From NCBI GenBank assembly GCA_943788115.1, contig CALSPA010000014.1, forward strand, positions 92,372 through 156,371: a DNA stretch of 64,000 nucleotides. Direction: 5' to 3'. Each line of letters starts with the position of its first letter. Position 1 is the first letter of the stretch. This document shows positions 1 to 10,321 of this stretch, piece after piece. Position numbers and translations under genes: made by a program. The notes under the pieces were generated by a model. The model ran no database searches and was not told where the DNA came from. It saw nothing but the letters and a program-made list of their open reading frames with translations. Source of the stretch: an uncultured Flavobacteriales bacterium (GTDB lineage Bacteria; Bacteroidota; Bacteroidia; Flavobacteriales_D; Parvicellaceae).

Positions 1-259
1 GAATAATCTCTTACATACGAAGTCATTCCTTGATTGTCAACTTCGGAAAGGCAATTTATTCTTTTTAACAATGCATCTGCAGGAATAACCATTACACTAG
101 GCATGCTTTGAGATATTGCATTGGACTCTTTTTTCATTGTCTTTGAACTCTCAACTGTTGGAAGCATAGAGTTAGAGTTTTCACTCTCGTTGTTTTCTCC
201 ACATGAAAATAAAAAGTTGATATAATAATAGCGATGATTAAGTTAAAAGATGCTTTCAT
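1..259 (-). CDS. Lipoprotein N-terminus (partial, frameshifted)
   Basis: The gene reads leftward and leaves the window, so only the N-terminal ~85 residues are visible. The ATG at 257-259 opens a hydrophobic signal stretch (MKASFNLIIAIII), but the lipobox and mature part (NFLFSCGENNESENS) lie in another frame, so a one-base shift must fall between about 205 and 240. After the lipobox Cys comes a Ser/Asn/Glu-rich linker, then SQSMPSVMVIPADALLKRIN, which looks like the start of a folded domain. Lipid-anchored export is inferred from the lipobox; the function is not recognisable. The break resembles many others in this window and probably reflects a sequence error rather than gene death. Confidence 0.6.
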
Positions 260-275
260 ATTGAAATAAGATTTG

Positions 276-313
276 AAGTTTGATTTAGTTTTTTTTTATT
301 AAAAATCAAACTT
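276..313. repeat. 11-bp inverted repeat in lipoprotein leader
   Basis: AAGTTTGATTT at 276-286 is the exact reverse complement of AAATCAAACTT at 303-313, with a 16-nt T-rich loop. It sits 17 bp upstream of the lipoprotein start on the minus strand and about 90 bp past the copA stop. It has no U-tract on the downstream side in the minus direction, so it is not a classic copA terminator. It could be an operator or a 5' UTR hairpin. Confidence 0.4.
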
Positions 314-406
314 AAAAAAAAATATTAATTTAATACCCACAATCTTAATTAAATAGAGTTTGTATTAAAGACCAAATTCAATGAAAAGAATTTAATTTAG
401 ACTAGT

Positions 407-2506
407 TTATTTAAACTTAAGTCTAACCGAATTTCCAATTACAACTAAATCTGAAAAAGCCATAGATCCAGCTGCTATTATTGGAGATAATAACCCTATT
501 GCTGCAATTGGAATAGCAATAACGTTGTAGCCTAAAGCCCAAAATAGGTTCTGCTTAATTGTTTTTAAAGTTAAATGGCTGTTTTCTATAGTCTTAATTA
601 CTTTTAATAGATTGTTTTCACCAATTATTACCACTTCAGAAGAGTTTTTAGCAATTTCTGTTGCATTGCCAAATGATATTCCAACATGAGCAAGGGAAAG
701 AGCAGGAGCATCATTAATTCCATCTCCAATCATAACCACAATATTTTCTTTAGTCAATTTTTTAATATGAGTTAATTTCTCTTCAGGTAATAATTCATAG
801 TAAAATTCATTAATATTAAGTTGGTTTGCTATTTGAGTACACCTTTTTTTTTGATCACCACTCATTAAAACAATTCTTTTTTTGTTGGTTTTAAGAAAAT
901 TAATTAGCTCAATAGCATCTTTTTTTAATTCATCTTCAATGAAAATTTCTGCAACCAATAAGTTGTTCTTCAGCACAAAAAGATTCGCTTGAGTATCATG
1001 TCTTTCTTTTAAAATTTTAAAAGAACCGACTTTCCAATTGTTTTTATTGTTATCTAAACCTTCAATAGAAATACCTTTTGTTTCTTTTATTTCTGTTAAT
1101 TCCCTCTCATTACTTTCTTTTAGTTCTTTTGATAACGAAATTGCAATTGGATGGTTAGAATGAGCTTCAAGACTTCTAACAATACTTCTAATTTCTTTTT
1201 CATCAATAGCTTTAAAACAATTTATTTTTTTTAAAATAAAATTCCCTGTAGTTAATGTTCCTGTTTTGTCAAAAACGTATGTGTTGGCTTGAGCAATTTT
1301 TTCTAAAGTTTCACCACTTTTTATAAGTGCGCCATCTTTAGATGATTTTCCTATTCCAACCATAACTGCTGTAGGTGTGGCGAGTCCCATAGCGCAAGGA
1401 CAGCTAATTACTAAAACAGCAATTGAGGAAAGTATGGATTGTTGAATTCCTAATGATGCAAATTGCCAGCTAGCAAAAAAAGTAAATAAAGATATAATCA
1501 ATACAGCAGGAACAAATATTGAAGAAACTTTATCTCCAATTTTTTGTATTGATGGTTGATTCTGTTGAGCTCCAACAACTAATTTTTCTATTTCACTTAT
1601 TGTGTTTTCTTGAATGTTTTTAGTTGCAACGATTTTGATTGAGCCATCTATTAGAATAGATCCAGCAATTACAACATCATTTTCTTTCTTAATAACTGGC
1701 GTTGATTCACCAGAAATAAGAGATTCATCGATTAATCCTTCTCCATCAAATATAGTTCCGTCAGTTGGGATTTTTTCTCCTAAATTAATTAGTAATTTAT
1801 TTCCTTTTGCAATTTCATTTGATGGGATGATTGATGTTTTGTTGCTCAGGTGAATTAATGTTGCTTTTTTAACTTGTAATTTTTTTAAATCAACAAGAGA
1901 TGATGTTGTTTTTTTTACAGCTCTTTTTTCAATAAAATTACCTAACAAGACTAGAGTAATTATACTTGCAGCAGTTTCAAAAAATAAATAATGATGAGCG
2001 TTTAATGGATCTAAAAAGAAAGATCCAATTATACTGTATATAAATGCAGCACTGGTACCTGTAAAGATAAGAACATCCATGTTTGCATATTTTTCTTTTA
2101 TGGAGAACCAGGCACTTTTCCCAAAACGCATCGTTCCAATTATATATACTGGAAGGCAAAGGCAAAGTTGTAATAGTGGGTTGTTCAAAAAAGATTCTTC
2201 TTTAAAAAACATGTGAAACAACAATGGAGTTGTAAATAATGCGCAAATAATTAATTGTGAATTAAGGGAATTCCATTTTTTTTTTGAAGAAATATTATTG
2301 TTGTCTTTTATTTGAGAATTATAACCTAAGTCAGATAGTTGTTTTGCTATTTTTTCAACTTTTTTTAAATCTTTAATTATGAATGAGGCTTCAGCTAGAA
2401 CATTACTTACATTTACCTGACTGCAATCGTTTTTCAAAAGTATAGTTTCAACTTTTTTAGCACATCCTGTGCAAGTCATGCCATCTACTTTAAATGTGAT
2501 ATTCAT
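407..2506 (-). CDS. copA: Copper-exporting P1B-type ATPase
   Basis: A membrane ATPase that pumps monovalent copper out of the cytoplasm. One N-terminal heavy-metal-associated domain has the GMTCTGC copper site (Cys12, Cys15). The transmembrane CPC ion-binding motif is at about 369-371 (SCPCAMGLATPTA). The phosphorylation motif DKTGTLT begins at Asp413, and the hinge motif GDGINDAP lies near the C-terminus. At 699 residues it is slightly short for CopA, as expected with a single HMA domain. CPC followed by AMGLATP favours Cu+ over Zn/Cd exporters. It is read as a single gene, with only a short spacer to the convergent-side ORF at 2578. No copper operator was identified upstream. Confidence 0.95.
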   Translation of the reverse strand: MNITFKVDGMTCTGCAKKVETILLKNDCSQVNVSNVLAEASFIIKDLKKVEKIAKQLSDLGYNSQIKDNNNISSKKKWNSLNSQLIICALFTTPLLFHMFFKEESFLNNPLLQLCLCLPVYIIGTMRFGKSAWFSIKEKYANMDVLIFTGTSAAFIYSIIGSFFLDPLNAHHYLFFETAASIITLVLLGNFIEKRAVKKTTSSLVDLKKLQVKKATLIHLSNKTSIIPSNEIAKGNKLLINLGEKIPTDGTIFDGEGLIDESLISGESTPVIKKENDVVIAGSILIDGSIKIVATKNIQENTISEIEKLVVGAQQNQPSIQKIGDKVSSIFVPAVLIISLFTFFASWQFASLGIQQSILSSIAVLVISCPCAMGLATPTAVMVGIGKSSKDGALIKSGETLEKIAQANTYVFDKTGTLTTGNFILKKINCFKAIDEKEIRSIVRSLEAHSNHPIAISLSKELKESNERELTEIKETKGISIEGLDNNKNNWKVGSFKILKERHDTQANLFVLKNNLLVAEIFIEDELKKDAIELINFLKTNKKRIVLMSGDQKKRCTQIANQLNINEFYYELLPEEKLTHIKKLTKENIVVMIGDGINDAPALSLAHVGISFGNATEIAKNSSEVVIIGENNLLKVIKTIENSHLTLKTIKQNLFWALGYNVIAIPIAAIGLLSPIIAAGSMAFSDLVVIGNSVRLKFK

Positions 2507-2577
2507 TTTTTTGTACTGTTGTGTAATATTGTGTTTTTCTAATTTATATTATATATTACGAATTAAAAATTTTTATT

Positions 2578-2768
2578 ATGAAATATGTCTATTCTTTATT
2601 GTTTTGTATTTGATAAACGATACAATTTTTAAGGTTTATAATCTTTCTGGAAAACTTATATGTCAATCGAGTATAGCTGAATCTTCTTTTGTAACAAAGG
2701 ATATAGAATCCAGGGCGTATATCATTGTTGATTCAAAAGGGTTTTGGAATAAGTTTATTGTGAAATAA
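2578..2768 (+). CDS. Tiny secreted ORF that is little more than a T9SS tail
   Basis: An ATG at 2578 starts MKYVYSLLFCI, a signal-peptide-like segment that stops at once in its own frame. A neighbouring frame continues with INDTIFKVYNLSGKLICQ and ends ...AYIIVDSKGFWNKFIVK at 2768. That second part has the layout of a T9SS type A sorting domain: VYNLSGK-type strand, a Y-x-I strand and a terminal Lys. If joined by a one-base correction the product would be about 62 residues, a signal peptide plus a bare sorting tail with no cargo. It could be the remnant of a larger secreted protein or a real mini-protein. It lies between copA and tsaD, both on the other strand. Confidence 0.4.
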
Positions 2769-2772
2769 TAAA

Positions 2773-3807
2773 TTAGATATTTATTCTTGCTTGAGGCGTA
2801 ACATTTTGTTTTGCAAAAAGTTTTTTTTCATACATGAAATAACCACTCATAGCAATCATAGCGGCATTGTCAGTGCAAAATTCAAAAGAAGGAATAAAAA
2901 CATTGCAATTGGTTTGTAATCCTAATTTAATGAGCTCCTCTCTTAATTTCGAATTAGCAGAAACTCCTCCCGCAATAGCTATGTCTTTGCATCCAGTTTG
3001 TTTAATGGCTAGAGCTAGTTTTTTTAAAAGATAATTAACAACATGACTTTGATATGAAGCGCATATGTCTTTTTTATTTTCTTCAATAAAATTTGAGTTT
3101 GATTTAGATTGTTCTTTTAAAAAATACAAGAATTGAGTTTTTAAACCACTAAAACTATAATTTAAACCTGCTACTTTAGGGTAGGTGAATTTAAATCTTT
3201 TTTCGTCTCCATCTTTTGCTATTTTATCTATTAATGGACCGCCAGGATAATCAATACCTAATTGTTTAGCTGCTTTGTCAAAAGCTTCACCGGCTGCATC
3301 ATCAATAGTTTCTCCAATAATGGCCATTTCTAGTGAGCTTTTAATCAGAACGATCTGTGTGTGTCCACCAGAAACAGTAAGACATAGAAAGGGGAAGTTT
3401 GGAGTCTTTAAATTTTCATTTGGTTTTTGTATGAAATGAGCATGTACATGAGCTTTCATGTGGTGAACATCTATAATTGGAATATTAAGTCCCAATGCGA
3501 ATGACTTTGCAAAAGCTGTTCCTACCATCAAAGATCCAAGTAACCCAGGACCTTTAGTAAAAGCAATTGCAGATAAGTCAGTAGCTTTTACATTTGCTTG
3601 TTTCAATGCTTTGTCCACAACAGGTACGATATTCTGTTGGTGAGCTCTAGAGGCCAATTCCGGAACGACACCTCCATATGAAGTATGCACATCTTGGTTG
3701 GCGACAACATTAGAATAAACTTTACCGTTTATTAAAACTGCTGCAGATGTGTCGTCACAGCTGGACTCAATCCCAAGAATGATGTTATCTTTGTACATGT
3801 TATTCAT
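2773..3807 (-). CDS. tsaD: tRNA N6-threonylcarbamoyladenosine transferase TsaD
   Basis: TsaD transfers the threonylcarbamoyl group to A37 of ANN-decoding tRNAs, working with TsaB and TsaE in the cytoplasm. The ASKHA fold is visible from IESSCDDTSAAV near the N-terminus. The metal site HHMKAHVHAHF covers residues 115-125, and AIAGGVSANSKLR lies near the C-terminus. At 344 residues it has the usual family length. The start used here (CAT at 3805-3807) abuts the start of the divergent tamB-like gene with no gap. Met4 (3796-3798) is an equally good start and would leave a few bases between them. Confidence 0.97.
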   Translation of the reverse strand: MNNMYKDNIILGIESSCDDTSAAVLINGKVYSNVVANQDVHTSYGGVVPELASRAHQQNIVPVVDKALKQANVKATDLSAIAFTKGPGLLGSLMVGTAFAKSFALGLNIPIIDVHHMKAHVHAHFIQKPNENLKTPNFPFLCLTVSGGHTQIVLIKSSLEMAIIGETIDDAAGEAFDKAAKQLGIDYPGGPLIDKIAKDGDEKRFKFTYPKVAGLNYSFSGLKTQFLYFLKEQSKSNSNFIEENKKDICASYQSHVVNYLLKKLALAIKQTGCKDIAIAGGVSANSKLREELIKLGLQTNCNVFIPSFEFCTDNAAMIAMSGYFMYEKKLFAKQNVTPQARINI

Positions 3808-6800
3808 ATGAAAATAATAAGTGAAATTATCAAAAAAATGCTTTACTACTCCCTTAAGTTTTTAGGAAGAGTTATTGAGCCGGTATTAATTTTATTTATA
3901 ATCTTGGTTTTTCTTTTCAGGTCTCATAGCTTTCAAACCTTTTTTGCGAAAAAAATCACACATTATTATTCTTTAGAACTTGGTACAGATTTTTCTGTTG
4001 AAAGAGTAAAGCTGAATGGTTTAGAATACCTAGAATTATATGATTTTTTCCTTGCTGATCAGCAAGGAGATACTTTGATTCATGCCCCTTTTCTTAAAGC
4101 AAACCTTAAAGATTTTAGTTTAGACAATAAGTTTGCGGTCTTGGATTATATAATTACTGAAAATACAAGAGTTAAAATACAAAAGTACAAGGGTGCTAAT
4201 TCTACCAATATTCAATTTTTAGTTGATTATTTTAGTTCTTCTGAAGCTTCTTCTAAAGCTTTCACATTGAAAATTGATGAAATAGGCCTTCAAAATGCTC
4301 ATGTTTCTTATCATAATTGGAATAATCCATTTCTTGATTATGGTCTAGATTATGATCATCTTGAGTTTAAAAATTTTAATGGTAAAATTTTAGATCTTAG
4401 AAATAGAAGTGGCATTACATCTGTAAATTTAGAAAAAGTAAATTTTAATGAAAGAAGTGGTTTTAAATTGGTTGATTTAAGTGGTCACTTTGTTCTAAAT
4501 CCAAAAAAAATTAAGCTTGAAAAGTTTGTATTTAAAACACCCAAAACAGCTTTAAAATGTAAAGGGATTGCATTTAATTATAAAGATTTCGATGATTTAA
4601 ATGATTTTGTAAACGCAGTTTATATCGAAGGGTCAATAGAGCAATCAAAATTAGATTTTAAAGATTTAAGTTATTTTGTTCCTTCTTTACAGTCAATAGA
4701 ACGGACAATCGATTTTTCAGGAAATCTTCAAGGATCAATTAATAATCTATTTGTAAAGGACTTGAACCTTTCTGTTTCACCATTATCTTATTTCAAGGGT
4801 GATGTTGATTTTAAAGGATTAACTGATCTAGAGAATTGTTTAATTTATTTAGATATTCACAATTGTCAAACATCAAAGTTAGATTTAGAAAGTATAAACC
4901 TTAAAAAATTTGGACTTAAAAGTAATCTTAAACTTCCTGTTGAGTTAGAAAGATTGGGTGTTGTAAAGTTGAAGGGTAAACTTGATGGTTTTTACAATAA
5001 TTTCACAACAAATTTCATTATCAATAGTGATCATGGTAATCTTACAGGCGATTTAAATTGCACTATAGATAAGTTGAATATTTTTAATTACAAAGGAACA
5101 TTTAAAGCTAAAGATTTTAATGCTGGGTATGTGCTTCAGAATAATGATCTTGGAATGTTTTCTACTGATCTTGTTGTAAATGGAAAAGGATTGAGTTTAA
5201 AAGAGATGGATGTTTCTTTAAATGGTGGTTTTACAGAGTTTAATATAATGGGTTATGGTTATGATAACATTTCTATAAAAGGTGATCTTAAAAACAATTC
5301 ATTTAATGGAGAGCTGGTAGTTTTAGATGATAATGTTGATTTGTTTTTTGATGGAGTTTTTGATTTGTCTCAAAACCCTGTGCAATTTGATTTTAATATA
5401 GATGTTCAAAAAGCTCATTTAAATGATTTGAACTTAATTGAAGGTAGAGAATCTTCATCATTGTGTTTTAATCTTTTTGCATCTGGTTTTGGAAGTGATT
5501 TAAATGATTTTTCTGGAATGATTGAAGTTAATAATATCGGATATTATGAAAATGGAGAAGATTATTATTTTGATTCTATTCTTTTCGATTCACAGAGTAA
5601 TTCTTACCGTCACAATATTGAGTTATATTCAAAATTTGCAGAATTTAAAATGGGAGGGGAATTTGATTTAGATTCATTAGTTATGAATCTTTATAATTTA
5701 GGATCTGAAATTGTTCCAAGTGTTCTTCCTGAAAAGTATGAAAATATAATAGCTCATGATGATTTTTTAATGGATTTTAAAATCAATGACTTAACAAAGC
5801 TTACTCAACTTTTTTTCCCAGATCTTAAGGTATCGCCAAATACTCTACTAAACTGTAGTTTTAATAGTGATAATGATTTAATTGAGCTTTATTCATCTTC
5901 CGATTGGATTGAATATAAAGGAATTAAATTTTCAAATATTGAGTTAGATACTACTAAAAAAGTTTTCAGTTCTGATACTAGTTATTTATTTGATTTAACC
6001 ATCGATACTTTATTTTTCACTAATGAAATGTATTTGCAAAATATTAGTTTAAATGCTAAAGCTTTTTCAGATAACATAGATTTATTGTTGAATTGGCATG
6101 ATAATGATTCTTTATATAACGGGAATATTCAAGCAGCGTTAAATGTATTTGGATCTGAAAAGTTTGATTTTCATTTAGCTCCAACATCTATTTATTCTAA
6201 GAAAGCTGGAACTTGGAATTTTGGCGATAGTATATTTATTGCAATAGATTCAACAAGTTTGTCATTTGTTAATTTTTATATTTCAAATAATAACCAGTCT
6301 ATTGCTCTTGATGGTGTCATTGCTGATGATAAAAATGAAGATTTCAATGTTAAATTAAATGACATAGACTTAAGTGAGTGGAATGCTTTTGTGTCTTCCG
6401 AAAACACCAATGTTTCAGGATTGCTAAATTTTGAGGGGAGTATTTCAGATTTATTTGGAGATGTTTATTTTGATGCAAAAACAAGTATAAATAAACTTGC
6501 TATTAATGAGTATTTAATTGGGGATTTAGTTTCAGATTCTAAATGGAATCCCGAATTAGAAAGAGTCGAAATGATAGGGCAACTTTTAAACGAAAAATTA
6601 AAAAAGGGTGTAAGAATAAAAAAGGGGCATTATTATCCTAAAAGATTAGATAGCCCTTTAGATTTTGCTTTTACGTTTAAAAAGTTTGACATTGAGTTTG
6701 CTAATCTTTTCCTTCCGGAAGATGTAATTTCCAATTTAGAAGGTGAGTTGACAGGTAAAATGAAATTGAAAGGTAATTTTCAAAATCCAATGGTAAATGG

Positions 6801-8304
6801 TAAGCTTAAGCTTACAGATGGATCTATGAAAGTAGATATGCTAAATACAACATATTCAACAGAAGGATTAATTGTTGTTAAACCTGATATTATTGAGGTA
6901 AACGGAATACCTGTTAAAGATAAATTTGGAGCTGAAGGAATATTAGTGGGTTCTTATTATCATCAAAATTACTCTAGCTATAGTTATGACTTTTATGCTT
7001 CATTTGATAAGCCCTTTATGGTTTTAAATACGACTTATAAAATGAATCCTCTTTATTATGGTGAGGCATTTATTACCGGAGATGTAATGATGGAATACGA
7101 TTCTATCAACCTTTTAAGAATTGACGTTGCAGCTAAAACTGAAAAAGGTACAGATTTAACTCTCCCTTTGTATGGGACAGAAGATGTTATTTTAAAAGAT
7201 TTTATTTCCTTTAGTAATTCTTTTGAAAAAGAAGATGATTATGAAGTTGATTTAGAGGGTATAGTAATGAATCTTAGTGTTGATCTTACAGATGATGCCC
7301 AGCTACAGCTTGTGTTTGATGAAATAGTAGGAGATGCTATGCAAGGAAGTGGTCAAGGACACTTAGATATGGTAATCGATAAATACAGTGAGTTTTTTAT
7401 GTATGGTCAATACACCCTTTCAAAAGGAAGCTATTTATTCACACTCAAAGATTTTATTAATAAAAAATTCAAAGTAAAACCTGGTGGTAGCATTAGCTGG
7501 TATGGGGATCCGTATAATGCAGATTTGGATTTAGTTACTTATTACCCCCTTAAAGCCAGTCTGTATGATATTATGCCTGATACTGAAAAGGAAGAGTGGA
7601 AACAGAAAAAAGAAATAAATGTTGAAATGCATTTAACTGATAATTTATTTAATCCTGAGATTGATTTTGACATTGTTATTCCAAGAGTGAATGAATCTGC
7701 AAATTCGGCACTTAGGAATCTTGTCAGTTCAGAACAAGAAATGAATAAACAAGTGTTTTCACTTTTGATTTTAAATAAATTTATGACTAACCGACAAGAT
7801 ATATCAAATGCTACTGTTGATGTTTCACTTTCTACTACAAGTGAAATGCTTTCTAGTCAGTTAAGTAATATGATTTCAAAATTTTCAGATGACTTTGATA
7901 TAGGGTTTAACTATAGACCTGGAGATGAGATTAGTAATGATGAGGTTTCAGTAGCAATGTCAACACAACAATTTAATGATAGATTGTCAATAGAAACAAA
8001 TTTAGGGGTTTCTCAAGGGAATAAACTTAACAATAACCCTTCTAGTTTCATTGGAGATGTTGATGTGGAATATAAATTGAATACTGATGGAAACTTAAGA
8101 GTTCATGCATTTAATGAATCCAACGAATATGATTTCACTAATCTCGAACAATCTCCTTATACACAGGGAGTGGGGGCTTTCTATCAACAGAGTTTTAATA
8201 ATTGGGGTGAACTTTTTTGTGAGTTCGGAAACTTATTTAAGCTTAAAAAAAATGAGTGTGATTCTTGTCAAAATAAGTTGAGTCGTAAAAGCTGTAAGCA
8301 ATAA
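3808..8304 (+). CDS. TamB-like translocation and assembly module protein (DUF490)
   Basis: A 1498-residue protein with one N-terminal transmembrane helix (PVLILFIILVFLF, about residues 25-37). It is followed by a very long run of beta-rich, Asp/Asn/Ser-rich sequence and a conserved C-terminal domain. Segments such as GELTGKMKLKGNFQNPMVNG and RVNESANSALRNLVSSEQEM are typical of TamB/DUF490 C-termini. In this family the beta-taco spans the periplasm and is implicated in outer-membrane protein assembly or lipid transport. The start ATG directly abuts that of tsaD; Met11 (3838) is an alternative. It ends 9 bp before the convergent recQ. The last ~30 residues are Cys/Lys-rich and unlike the preceding beta-domain; a late frameshift cannot be excluded. 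Confidence 0.9.
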   Translation: MKIISEIIKKMLYYSLKFLGRVIEPVLILFIILVFLFRSHSFQTFFAKKITHYYSLELGTDFSVERVKLNGLEYLELYDFFLADQQGDTLIHAPFLKANLKDFSLDNKFAVLDYIITENTRVKIQKYKGANSTNIQFLVDYFSSSEASSKAFTLKIDEIGLQNAHVSYHNWNNPFLDYGLDYDHLEFKNFNGKILDLRNRSGITSVNLEKVNFNERSGFKLVDLSGHFVLNPKKIKLEKFVFKTPKTALKCKGIAFNYKDFDDLNDFVNAVYIEGSIEQSKLDFKDLSYFVPSLQSIERTIDFSGNLQGSINNLFVKDLNLSVSPLSYFKGDVDFKGLTDLENCLIYLDIHNCQTSKLDLESINLKKFGLKSNLKLPVELERLGVVKLKGKLDGFYNNFTTNFIINSDHGNLTGDLNCTIDKLNIFNYKGTFKAKDFNAGYVLQNNDLGMFSTDLVVNGKGLSLKEMDVSLNGGFTEFNIMGYGYDNISIKGDLKNNSFNGELVVLDDNVDLFFDGVFDLSQNPVQFDFNIDVQKAHLNDLNLIEGRESSSLCFNLFASGFGSDLNDFSGMIEVNNIGYYENGEDYYFDSILFDSQSNSYRHNIELYSKFAEFKMGGEFDLDSLVMNLYNLGSEIVPSVLPEKYENIIAHDDFLMDFKINDLTKLTQLFFPDLKVSPNTLLNCSFNSDNDLIELYSSSDWIEYKGIKFSNIELDTTKKVFSSDTSYLFDLTIDTLFFTNEMYLQNISLNAKAFSDNIDLLLNWHDNDSLYNGNIQAALNVFGSEKFDFHLAPTSIYSKKAGTWNFGDSIFIAIDSTSLSFVNFYISNNNQSIALDGVIADDKNEDFNVKLNDIDLSEWNAFVSSENTNVSGLLNFEGSISDLFGDVYFDAKTSINKLAINEYLIGDLVSDSKWNPELERVEMIGQLLNEKLKKGVRIKKGHYYPKRLDSPLDFAFTFKKFDIEFANLFLPEDVISNLEGELTGKMKLKGNFQNPMVNGKLKLTDGSMKVDMLNTTYSTEGLIVVKPDIIEVNGIPVKDKFGAEGILVGSYYHQNYSSYSYDFYASFDKPFMVLNTTYKMNPLYYGEAFITGDVMMEYDSINLLRIDVAAKTEKGTDLTLPLYGTEDVILKDFISFSNSFEKEDDYEVDLEGIVMNLSVDLTDDAQLQLVFDEIVGDAMQGSGQGHLDMVIDKYSEFFMYGQYTLSKGSYLFTLKDFINKKFKVKPGGSISWYGDPYNADLDLVTYYPLKASLYDIMPDTEKEEWKQKKEINVEMHLTDNLFNPEIDFDIVIPRVNESANSALRNLVSSEQEMNKQVFSLLILNKFMTNRQDISNATVDVSLSTTSEMLSSQLSNMISKFSDDFDIGFNYRPGDEISNDEVSVAMSTQQFNDRLSIETNLGVSQGNKLNNNPSSFIGDVDVEYKLNTDGNLRVHAFNESNEYDFTNLEQSPYTQGVGAFYQQSFNNWGELFCEFGNLFKLKKNECDSCQNKLSRKSCKQ

Positions 8305-8313
8305 ATAGAAGTA

Positions 8314-10256
8314 TTATTTAACAAGTTCAATCATATTTAGCTTATTTGTTGTTATTTTATTGTTGTCCATCATTTTCCTTAAAACCTTTTTAATGTCATT
8401 TTTAGAATGTTCAAATGCTATATCATCAATTATTTGATGAGGTTCTAAAGGATTCAATTTTAAAATATTTATGATTTTATTCTCAATTGGTTTTAGGTTT
8501 TTATTTTTATTGTTTAAACAATTGTCGCATACCTTACAATCTATTTTAAAATCTTCCCCAAAGTATTTAAGTAATAGCTTATTTCTGCATATTGATTCAT
8601 TAAATGAATAGTCTAGTATTGAATTTACTCTTTGTAAATCTGTTTTTAACTTATGAGAATATATTTCATTATTGATTTGAAGTCTTTTCACATCAATTCT
8701 TGGTGTATTAAAAACAAGACTAATGGGTGTGTTACATTGCTCATATTTTATTACTCCGATAGCGTTAAGCTTTTGTAATAAAATCTCTGTTTGCTCTTTA
8801 TTCTTATTTATTCTTTTGGCAATTGTTAATTCATTTATTGAAACAAGTTTTTCTAATACACCTGAATAAGATCGAATTAACACGTTAATTATCGATTCAA
8901 AGTCTTTGTGTTTTTCAATAAACAAAATGAGTTCTTTTTTAGAAAGCTCAACTTTTAATTCACTGGTCTTTAATCTTGAATTGCTAATTGTGACGTATCC
9001 AGATAACTCAATTAATCTAAAGCTGTGAAAAACTTCTAATGTTGAAAATTCTGTTAGATTGGAAATAAGGTTATAATCTAAGGAATATTTATTGTCTTTA
9101 CCGCTTCCTATTGCTATTTGATTTAGGTTGCAGAACTTTTGATATATAGCTTTTATTATCTCTAATTTTGGATATGCTTTTTTAACTCTATTTGTTAAAT
9201 TAGTTTTGTCTGAATTTTCTACAATTAATATCGCTTGTGCTTTTATATTGTCTCTTCCGGCTCTTCCTGCTTCTTGGTAATATGACTCTAAAGATTCAGG
9301 AATATCAAAATTAATAACTGTTCTAACATTTTGTTTGTCTATTCCCATCCCAAATGCACTTGTTGCAATCATAATATTGATTTCTCCAGTCATCCATTTC
9401 TGTTGTGATGTGTTTCTAATCTCATTATCTAAACCAGCATGATAAACAGTACTTAGAATGCTGGTTTCGTTTAAAAAGTTAAATAAAGTCTGACACATTC
9501 TACGAGTTCTAACATAAATTACTGTGCAGTCATTTTATTTTTCAAAAGTTTTAATAAATACTCAAACTTATTTATTGGTTGAACCACTGAATAGGCTAAA
9601 TTTCCCCTAAAAAATGAGTCTGTAATTTTGTTGTGAATATTGAATAGAAGTTTGTTTTGAATATCTGAACAAACTTGTGGTGTTGCGGTAGCTGTAAGAG
9701 CAATAAATGGTGTTTCAGGTTTTATAGTTCTTAATTTAGCAATTTCTAAATATGAAGGTCTAAAGTCATATCCCCACTGAGAAATGCAATGTGCTTCATC
9801 AATAGCAATAAAGCTTACAATCATTTTTTTAAATCGTTCTATAAATAATGTGGTTTTTAGTCTTTCTGGAGATACATAAAGTAACTTAACTTCTCCGTAG
9901 ATACAATTATCCAAAATCCTGTCAATTTCTTTTTTAGAATGATGTGAGTGAATGCATTCTGCATTTATGTTTTTATTTTTTAAACTATTTACCTGATCAG
10001 TCATTAAGGCAATAAGTGGAGATATTACAATGCTAAGACCCTCTTGAGCCAATGCTGGAACTTGGTAGCAGATAGATTTGCCACCACCAGTAGGTAATAA
10101 AGCTAAAGTGTCTTTTTTAGAAAAAATATTTTTAATGATTTTTTCTTGACTCCCTCTAAAGCTATTAAAACCCCAGTATTTATTTAATATATTGTGGAAT
10201 TCAGTACTCACTTGGTTAATTTTCGTTATATTAATTGAAATATAAACAAGTTTCAA
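8314..10256 (-). CDS. recQ: ATP-dependent DNA helicase RecQ (frameshifted)
   Basis: A 3'-5' DNA helicase of recombination and repair, about 645 residues once two frames are joined. The N-terminal part (9519-10256) has the RecQ zero motif (WGFNSFRGSQ), Walker A (LLPTGGGKSICYQ), DEAHCISQWGYDFRPSY and TATATPQV. The C-terminal part (8314-9498) has SAFGMGIDKQNVR, YYQEAGRAGRD and the zinc-binding Cys cluster ending CKVCDNC. The reading frame breaks at the T4 run 9533-9536. Adding one base restores KNKNDCTVIYVRTRRMCQ, the expected motif IV, so the break is most likely a sequence error. There is no obvious HRDC domain, as in other short RecQ proteins. Confidence 0.93.
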
Positions 10257-10321
10257 ATTACACTAAAATTAGCTCATTAGTCTGCTTAATTTTATTAAAT
10301 TCGTTGCCAAATTAGTATTAG

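Noticed and set aside
1614..1853. Plus-strand open frame of 79 codons inside copA
   Set aside because: It is the antisense shadow of a conserved P-type ATPase region and shows no family of its own.
8314..10256. RecQ as two separate genes or a pseudogene
   Set aside because: Both parts carry intact complementary motifs, and one base at the T4 run 9533-9536 restores motif IV exactly; sequence error is simpler.
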